A DNA stretch of 7,060 nucleotides from an uncultured Porphyromonadaceae bacterium. Its GTDB lineage: Bacteria > Bacteroidota > Bacteroidia > Bacteroidales > Muribaculaceae. Shown here one piece after another: positions 1 to 5,230 of this stretch; position 1 is the first letter of the stretch, and the number at the start of each line of letters is the position of its first letter. The position numbers were made by a program, and so were the translations under genes. The notes beneath the pieces are model-generated. The model did not search any database. It was not told where the DNA came from and saw nothing but the letters and a program-made list of their open reading frames with translations. The stretch spans positions 1 to 7,060 of the forward strand of contig URZG01000116.1 in assembly GCA_900552325.1 (NCBI GenBank). Direction: 5' to 3'.

Positions 1-1
1 G

Positions 2-811
2 CCAGAGTCCTCGATGGCTCTCGGCTTCGGTTTCCGCTGCGGTTTCCTCGGGCTTCTCCACATGGAGATCATTCAGGAGCGCCTGAGCCGTGAGTTCAAC
101 ATGGATGTGATTACCACGGTCCCTAACGTTTCCTATCGCGTCTACGACAAAAAAGGGAACATGACCGAGGTACACAACCCTTCGGGGCTTCCGGATATCA
201 CTCTTATCGACCATATCGAAGAGCCGTATATCCGTTCGTCGATAATCACCACCACCGATTTCATCGGACCGATAATGACCCTCTGCCTCGGTAAACGCGG
301 TGAATTGGTTAAACAGGAGTTTATCCACGGAAACCGTGTGGAGCTGATCTTCGACATACCTCTCGGCGAGATTGTGATCGATTTCTATGACAAACTGAAA
401 TCCATCTCGAAAGGGTATGCCTCTTTCGATTACCATCTCCACGATTTCCGCAACTCCAAGCTCGTCAAACTTGATGTGCTTCTCAACGGCGAGAGTGTCG
501 ACGCGCTTTCCACCCTCACACATGCGGACAATGCCGTGCAGTTCGGTCGCCGTATGTGCGAGAAACTCAAGGAACTCATACCGCGCCATCAGTTCGACAT
601 CGCCATCCAGGCCGCTATCGGGGCCAAAATTATAGCCCGTGAAACCATCAAGGCCGTGCGAAAGGATGTTACCGCAAAATGTTATGGCGGTGACGTATCG
701 CGTAAGCGAAAACTCCTGGAAAAACAGAAAGCCGGTAAAAAACGCATGAAGCAGATCGGCTCCGTTCAGGTTCCGCAAAAAGCCTTCCTGGCCGTTCTGA
801 AACTCGACTGA
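2..811 (+). CDS. lepA: Elongation factor 4 (LepA), C-terminal part, 5' end outside window
   Basis: LepA (EF4) is a ribosome-associated translational GTPase; published work links it to back-translocation and to translation initiation or 30S assembly. The reading frame is open from base 2, and the residues before the first ATG (PESS, then MALGFGFRCGF) match the conserved LepA core, so the ATG at 14 is internal. About 269 residues are visible of the roughly 595 usual for the family; the GTPase domain and domain II lie to the left of the window. What remains is the EF-G-like domain III/V region (GFRCGFLGLLHMEIIQERL near the start) and the LepA-specific C-terminal domain, recognisable by CYGGDVSRKRKLLEKQKAGK followed by KRMKQIGSV and ending in KAFLAVLKLD. 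That lysine/arginine-rich tail is the signature that separates LepA from EF-G. The gene ends in TGA, 13 bp before a strong hairpin. No frameshift or lost motif is seen. Identification is very secure. Confidence 0.97.
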   Translation, partial: PESSMALGFGFRCGFLGLLHMEIIQERLSREFNMDVITTVPNVSYRVYDKKGNMTEVHNPSGLPDITLIDHIEEPYIRSSIITTTDFIGPIMTLCLGKRGELVKQEFIHGNRVELIFDIPLGEIVIDFYDKLKSISKGYASFDYHLHDFRNSKLVKLDVLLNGESVDALSTLTHADNAVQFGRRMCEKLKELIPRHQFDIAIQAAIGAKIIARETIKAVRKDVTAKCYGGDVSRKRKLLEKQKAGKKRMKQIGSVQVPQKAFLAVLKLD

Positions 812-824
812 TCACTTGATTCAT

Positions 825-873
825 AAAACAAAATGCCACCGCCGAAAGAATTTCGGCGGTGGCATTTTGTTTT
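825..873. terminator. Bidirectional intrinsic terminator between convergent genes
   Basis: A perfect inverted repeat: arm 825-847 pairs with 851-873 over 23 bp with no mismatch, around the loop GAA. The inner part is GC-rich (GCCACCGCCG) and the outer part is an A-run on the left and a T-run on the right, so on either strand the transcript forms a GC stem followed by a U-rich segment. It begins 13 bp after the lepA stop and ends 12 bp before the stop of the - strand hydrolase gene, so it can serve both convergent genes. The structure is seen directly; the termination role is inferred from geometry. Confidence 0.93.
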
Positions 874-885
874 GTTAGGTTGTAA

Positions 886-2379
886 TCAGAAAGTGGCGTC
901 GACGGTTACCGGCGAACCCATGAAGTTGAGTTTGAAGGTAACGCGGGCGTTGTTACCTGAGTCGCCGGGAGATACAGTAAGGGCGAGGGAGCTGTACCAG
1001 TTGGTATAGTGGACCTTGACGTTAAGAGTGCTGCCGGTCCATCCGTAGGCGCCGTCGGCATAGAATGGATTGGTGTGGCCTGAAAAACGGTTATGCGTGT
1101 CGGAGCGTTCGTCAGGCGGATTTGACACAATTCGTGTTTTCTTCCAGTCCTTGTATCCGCATACATATTCGTCGGTTTGCCCCTTGGCGTTGGTGGCAGT
1201 AAGATGTATCTCTTTGCCGTTCTGACTGACTTCAAGAGTTTTCCAGCCCATAGGATTGTCAGCGAGTGTCATCGTGCGGCCTATGAAAGGAGCTTTTGCG
1301 CTGCTTTTGCCGGCAGGGAAGGAATGGGAATAACTTTTTAGTCGGGCATCCAGGCGGCGGGCGTCTTTGCCCTCTTTTTTCGGTGTGTCTGTCAGGGTAG
1401 GGGTGAGGGTATTCCATACGAGGGCCTGAATCCGGTCGGATACACCCTGCTGGCACTGGGTCACCACGGCCACCATATCCTCTTTGGGCATAACGATTAT
1501 ATACTGGCCCCATGCGCCGTCGGCTCGCACGGCATCCTCATGCGGACAAGTCCACATCTGGTAGCAGTAGTTTGAAGTGCCCGGCACATCCACGCGCTTG
1601 GTCATCATCTCTTTCACCCATTCGGCGGGGAGAATCTGTTTACCCTCCCATTTGCCCTTGTTGAGGAGCAGCTGGCCGAATTTCGCCAGGTCGTCCGGGC
1701 GCATCCACAGCCCCCAGCCGCCGGTTACCACACCTTCCGGACTGAGATCCCAGGTGTAATCTTTCATGCCCAGCGGATTGAAAACTCTTTCGGTAAGATA
1801 TTCAAGAATATTCTTGCCGACAACTTTCTGCACTAAAGCCGAAAGAAGATAGGTCGACATAGAGTCATAGGCGAACTGTTTGCCGGGTTCGTGCGCCATA
1901 GGCTCGGCCATCATGATTTCTGTCCATTTATCCTCGCGTCCGCGCATGCCCCAGTCCACTTTCAGTCCGGAGGTCATGGTGAGGAGATCGCGTACTGTCA
2001 CATCCGCCAGCCAGGGGCTTACGCTGTCGGGGAGCGCTTCGGGCAGTATGGCGCCGAAGCGGTCGTCGAGGCGGAGCAGATTGTCGGCGATGGCGAGTCC
2101 TACAGCTGCGGCGGTGAAGGTTTTCGATACGGAGAACAGTTCGTGCTGATCCTCAGTAGAGAAAGGCTTTATGGCGGCCTGCGCTACCACATTGCCGTGA
2201 CGCAACACCGTAAGCGAATGTAACTCGGTCTGCGGTATGGAGGTGAGAGAGTCAAGCAGTTCTATAACTTTCCCGGAGTCCATACCCTGAGCTTCGGGCG
2301 ATGTGCGGGGCAACTCCCCGCCATTCAAGCACATGTGGAAAGCAAGTGCAGATAAAAGAAAAAAGGATTTAATTTTCAT
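886..2379 (-). CDS. Secreted serine hydrolase, class C beta-lactamase/esterase family, with C-terminal extension
   Basis: The 497-residue product has the penicillin-binding/beta-lactamase fold of the Beta-lactamase (PF00144) family. A basic, hydrophobic N-terminus (MKIKSFFLLSALAFHMCLNG) looks like a Sec signal peptide; Cys17 is not in a good lipobox, so a lipoprotein is unlikely but not excluded. The catalytic SxxK is S83-V-S-K86 (DNA 2122-2133). The second motif is probably Y171-D-S173 (YxS in place of YxN). The third motif position holds GAWGQ at 288-292, like the GxxGQ of NylB-type and EstB-like hydrolases rather than the KTG of true beta-lactamases. This favours an esterase, amidase or peptidase over antibiotic resistance. 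The hydrolase domain ends near residue 330; residues about 345-497 form an extra region I cannot assign, rich in beta-prone Trp/Tyr/Thr segments. The ATG at 2379 directly precedes the signal peptide, with no Shine-Dalgarno at normal spacing. The substrate is unknown. Confidence 0.9.
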   Translation of the reverse strand: MKIKSFFLLSALAFHMCLNGGELPRTSPEAQGMDSGKVIELLDSLTSIPQTELHSLTVLRHGNVVAQAAIKPFSTEDQHELFSVSKTFTAAAVGLAIADNLLRLDDRFGAILPEALPDSVSPWLADVTVRDLLTMTSGLKVDWGMRGREDKWTEIMMAEPMAHEPGKQFAYDSMSTYLLSALVQKVVGKNILEYLTERVFNPLGMKDYTWDLSPEGVVTGGWGLWMRPDDLAKFGQLLLNKGKWEGKQILPAEWVKEMMTKRVDVPGTSNYCYQMWTCPHEDAVRADGAWGQYIIVMPKEDMVAVVTQCQQGVSDRIQALVWNTLTPTLTDTPKKEGKDARRLDARLKSYSHSFPAGKSSAKAPFIGRTMTLADNPMGWKTLEVSQNGKEIHLTATNAKGQTDEYVCGYKDWKKTRIVSNPPDERSDTHNRFSGHTNPFYADGAYGWTGSTLNVKVHYTNWYSSLALTVSPGDSGNNARVTFKLNFMGSPVTVDATF

Positions 2380-2402
2380 GATACAGGATTGGTTTTCTCC
2401 TG

Positions 2403-2410
2403 CAAAATTA
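2403..2410 (-). promoter_or_regulatory. Candidate Bacteroidota -7 promoter element for the serine hydrolase
   Basis: On the - strand this reads TAATTTTG, a full match to the TAnnTTTG -7 consensus of Bacteroidota sigma-ABfr promoters. It lies 23 nt before the hydrolase ATG, which would leave a short leader of about 15-20 nt. No clear TTTG -33 element is present at the expected spacing, so this rests on the -7 octamer alone in an AT-rich gap. Confidence 0.4.
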
Positions 2411-2480
2411 CAAAAACTGTATAAAATATTCCACTGTGTGGTTAAAAAAGAACTGATGATTTCTCCTCTCCGGATTGTCT

Positions 2481-4979
2481 TTATTTTTTGTCTCCCCCTC
2501 CTATGACATCATCATTGGAGATTGTACGGTTGGCCTTGCGCACGCTTGCCTTGAGTGAACCGAAACGCCACGAAACTCTTATCGAGAAGCCGCGCGATGC
2601 AGAGTGCCATGAGTGTGTCACGCGGGTGTAGTCCGGAGTCGAGGTATGGGTATAAGTGTCGTTGCCGGTCGGGCCGAACGGATTCTGGGCCGATATCATC
2701 AAATTTAGCCTGTCGTCCTTGAGAAAGGCTCTTGAAAGGGAGAAGGAGTAGTAGAGATTATCCCAGAAATTCCTTGATTCGTAGGAATAGGCGTTCTCCT
2801 GGCTTCCAGACCAATAGCTGCCGTTGAAACTGAGAGAGAGTTTCCAGGGAAGCTGCTGCTGGATATACCAATAGGGATTGCACCACCAATGCGAGCCTGA
2901 CACAGTTACCATAACCGCGTCTCCGGATACCGGGGTTGGTTGCTGATGCCGTTCCCAGCCGAAATTGAATCCCAGGTTGATTCGTGTTTTGGCGCCGATC
3001 ATTCCTCCGAGCCATGGGGAGACGCCGAACTCACGCGTCTTGCCTATGTTGGCATAGGTTGAATACCGGGTCTTGCCGTCGGCGCCTACCCATTGCACCG
3101 GCCCTATGCCGTTGTTGTTGAAACTATGCCATACATAGAGCATGCAGTTGATCTTCGGCCCCATATACATATACTCGAGGCTTATTTTGTTGTTGGCCGC
3201 GCTCTCCAGATCAGGATTGCCGAAACTTACCGTGAGGGGAGTGACCGTCACTGCCGGATTGAGGTATGATATGCCGGGGCGCTGGATTGACCGCTGGTAG
3301 GCCGCTTTCACATAATGAGCGTCGGAGGGGGCATACATCACCGAGGCCGTGGGCACCCAGTCATGGATGTCGCGGTGAAAATCGGTACGGTTCTCTTCAT
3401 CGTAGCCCGAGCGGTCAAGAAACTTCGCTGAAAGATATGAATATTCATAACGTATGCCGCCACGTATCATCCATTTGCCGAATTTGCCACGGAGATCGGC
3501 ATACGCGCCGCTCACAGTGGTATGGTGTATGAAGTCATCCGATGTAGCGTAGGCATCCACATAGTCGTTTGCCGATATTGCATGGTTGCGTCGGAAAATC
3601 GCTTTGGCTCCCAGGTCGAGTGTGAGCTTTTGGAAATAGGGGCGTGTCCAGTCGGCTTGCAGTGTCTGCTCCGTATAGTAAGTTCGGCTTGACGCAATGA
3701 TTTCCGTGTATGGAAGGGTCCAGCCGGTGAGGTCGCTGTACCTGTTATCATGCATATTATTACGGCTGGAAGCCGAGAGGTTGTAACTCAGGGTGATCGT
3801 CTCGTCGGGGCGCCGGGTCATCCGTTGGTAATTGACGGCACCGTCGAATGTGAATCCACGGTTTCTGATTGCCGGATCCGGTATCATCGTGTATTGCTGC
3901 AGCAGAGTGTTGTCAGGTCCGGTCATCGATACCACTTCACGTTGTTTCGCGTCCGTAATATTCTGATTCCATCCCGATGCCTCAAGAGTGAGTAGCCTTA
4001 GGGTATCGGGTTCCCAGGAAGCCTCCACGCCATAGAATCCGCGGGAGTTGACGGAGGAGTATTCCGATCTGGAGTGTTGACGGTTTCCGGTGTCGTAATA
4101 GTCCACTGTGGTTTCTTCATGTCCTTTTGTGGCGCGGGAACGGGGGAAATACCCGTAATTTCCATAGAAATTGAATGTCACACGGTCCACCTGCGAGGTA
4201 AGGTATGCATCGAGCAGGGGTGCATTTGACGCCGAATAATAGCTGACGCCGATCTGCCCTAAAACACCCTTTAGTGCAGTCTGTGAATCAGTGACGATAT
4301 TTAATATCGTTGTGCTCCCTTCCGCGTCATCACGTACTCCGGGGGCAGTGATGACTTCTATTTTCTTTATGCTTGATGCCGGAATGGCCGCGAACAGCTC
4401 CTTGGCGTTATTGGAATATGCGTTGTTGGGCCGTCCGTTTTTGTATATCTTGAAGTTTGTCTGACCGTTAAGGCGTATCGTTCCGTCGGCGTCGACTGTC
4501 AGCATCGGCACCTTGCGCAGAATCTCGCGCAGGTTTGACGAGCCGGCTTCCGGATCGGCTTTCACATCGTAGCTCAGGCGGTCTATCTCACGTTTCACAA
4601 GGGGACGCATGGCCGTCACCGTCACCTCGTCAAGATTCACGGCCTCCTCACCGAGTGTTATTGTACCGAGAACTGCCGAAGGATTGCCTGTGAAGATCTC
4701 AAATGTCTGGGTCAGCGGTTCGCGTCCAGTGGCGGATACAGATAGATTATATTTTCCTGCATCCGGAAGTGTCAGCGAGAATACACCGGCAGTGTCGGTG
4801 GCGCAGTAAGCGACCGGTTTGATCGTATCCTGCTCGTTGAAAACCCTTACGGTAGCATACATCTCGGGAACTCCTGATTTGGCTGCCACGCGACCCGACA
4901 CTTTGAATTCAGAGGCATGAGCCGTAATGGCGGATAACATTAATGCTGACAAAAAGGCGAGGATTTGGGAGACTTTCAT
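2481..4979 (-). CDS. Outer-membrane beta-barrel protein, TonB-dependent-receptor-like, with regulatory-like N-domain
   Basis: An 832-residue outer-membrane protein. Residues 1-22 are a Sec signal peptide with a probable signal peptidase I site after AHA (20-22). Residues about 25-95 look like a carboxypeptidase-regulatory-like (CarboxypepD_reg-like) beta-sandwich (VSGRVAAKSGVPEMYATVRV, then GVFSLTLPDAGKYNLSVSATG). Residues 115-123 (NLDEVTVTA) resemble a TonB-box/linker. The plug domain covers about 125-235 (NLREILRKVPML, IRLNGQTNFKIYKNGRP, IKKIEVITAPGVRDDAEGST). The rest to about 815 is a long aromatic-rich barrel of the outer-membrane beta-barrel family (PF14905-like), and the chain ends in a short polar tail, ISNDDVIGGGDKK. 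Length and layout fit that family. Members are presumed to take up or bind a ligand across the outer membrane with TonB, but the ligand here is unknown. No SusD-like partner, anti-sigma or sigma gene lies beside it. The ATG at 4979 is chosen because the signal peptide follows at once; AATCTAACA before it carries no Shine-Dalgarno, as is common in this phylum. Confidence 0.9.
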   Translation of the reverse strand: MKVSQILAFLSALMLSAITAHASEFKVSGRVAAKSGVPEMYATVRVFNEQDTIKPVAYCATDTAGVFSLTLPDAGKYNLSVSATGREPLTQTFEIFTGNPSAVLGTITLGEEAVNLDEVTVTAMRPLVKREIDRLSYDVKADPEAGSSNLREILRKVPMLTVDADGTIRLNGQTNFKIYKNGRPNNAYSNNAKELFAAIPASSIKKIEVITAPGVRDDAEGSTTILNIVTDSQTALKGVLGQIGVSYYSASNAPLLDAYLTSQVDRVTFNFYGNYGYFPRSRATKGHEETTVDYYDTGNRQHSRSEYSSVNSRGFYGVEASWEPDTLRLLTLEASGWNQNITDAKQREVVSMTGPDNTLLQQYTMIPDPAIRNRGFTFDGAVNYQRMTRRPDETITLSYNLSASSRNNMHDNRYSDLTGWTLPYTEIIASSRTYYTEQTLQADWTRPYFQKLTLDLGAKAIFRRNHAISANDYVDAYATSDDFIHHTTVSGAYADLRGKFGKWMIRGGIRYEYSYLSAKFLDRSGYDEENRTDFHRDIHDWVPTASVMYAPSDAHYVKAAYQRSIQRPGISYLNPAVTVTPLTVSFGNPDLESAANNKISLEYMYMGPKINCMLYVWHSFNNNGIGPVQWVGADGKTRYSTYANIGKTREFGVSPWLGGMIGAKTRINLGFNFGWERHQQPTPVSGDAVMVTVSGSHWWCNPYWYIQQQLPWKLSLSFNGSYWSGSQENAYSYESRNFWDNLYYSFSLSRAFLKDDRLNLMISAQNPFGPTGNDTYTHTSTPDYTRVTHSWHSASRGFSIRVSWRFGSLKASVRKANRTISNDDVIGGGDKK

Positions 4980-5067
4980 TGTTAGATTTATACTTCAATA
5001 ATGTGATTTTGTCTACCGGAAATTGTTTTTTAATATAAAGACGTATTCCGAGATGTTTTGTTGCCGA

Positions 5068-5075
5068 CAAAATTA
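5068..5075 (-). promoter_or_regulatory. Candidate Bacteroidota -7 promoter element for the outer-membrane protein
   Basis: The - strand reads TAATTTTG, identical to the octamer upstream of the serine hydrolase and a full match to TAnnTTTG. It lies 88 nt before the ATG at 4979, giving a leader of about 80 nt. A TTTG occurs upstream at 5102-5105, but the 26-nt gap is longer than the roughly 20 nt expected for a -33 element, so the -33 assignment is doubtful. Confidence 0.45.
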
Positions 5076-5163
5076 CGCTTTTTTCCGTGTATAAATGTCG
5101 ACAAATGTTAATTTTACCCCCCCTATTAAATAATGTTAATATAGTTAAGATGATATTATTAAT

Positions 5164-5206
5164 ATGCTCAGGGCGACAGTGTTTTCCGTACACGCCGCCT
5201 GAGCAT
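5164..5206 (-). terminator. Possible terminator hairpin after dipeptidyl peptidase III
   Basis: ATGCTCAGG at 5164-5172 pairs with CCTGAGCAT at 5198-5206 (9 bp, perfect). Inside it, GTGT at 5179-5182 can pair with ACAC at 5190-5193. It starts about 24 nt after the stop codon of the - strand peptidase gene, the right place for a terminator. The sequence that follows on the - strand (ATTAATAATATC) is AT-rich but not a clean U-tract, so it may instead be a 3' stabilising hairpin or only a weak terminator. Confidence 0.55.
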
Positions 5207-5230
5207 TTGTTTATAAGAATGTTGTGGCTG

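Larger units (their letters stand above)
4980..5230. other. AT-rich intergenic region upstream of the outer-membrane protein gene
   Basis: This 251-bp gap separates the dipeptidyl peptidase III stop from the barrel-protein start. It is much richer in A/T than the flanking genes and holds the -7 candidate (5068-5075), a run of seven C on the + strand at 5117-5123 (G on the - strand), three GTTAA occurrences (5108, 5135, 5144) and the hairpin at 5164-5206. I see no convincing small gene, tRNA or known riboswitch in it. Confidence 0.7.

Noticed and set aside
1891..2223. Open reading frame of 110 codons on the + strand
   Set aside because: Antisense to the catalytic SxxK region of the serine hydrolase; no independent support.
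2384..2402. Small inverted repeat CAGGA/TCCTG in the hydrolase leader as an operator or RNA switch
   Set aside because: Only 5 bp with a 9-nt loop, and it abuts the -7 candidate, so most of one arm would not be transcribed. Such repeats occur by chance.
2380..2480. Terminator after the barrel-protein gene
   Set aside because: The only pairing seen is a 4-bp CCAC/GTGG stem with no following U-tract, too weak to call.
4909..5193. Open reading frame of 94 codons on the - strand covering the leader of the barrel-protein gene
   Set aside because: It starts inside the hairpin, runs through the promoter candidate and overlaps the signal-peptide coding sequence in another frame; composition is that of translated AT-rich spacer.
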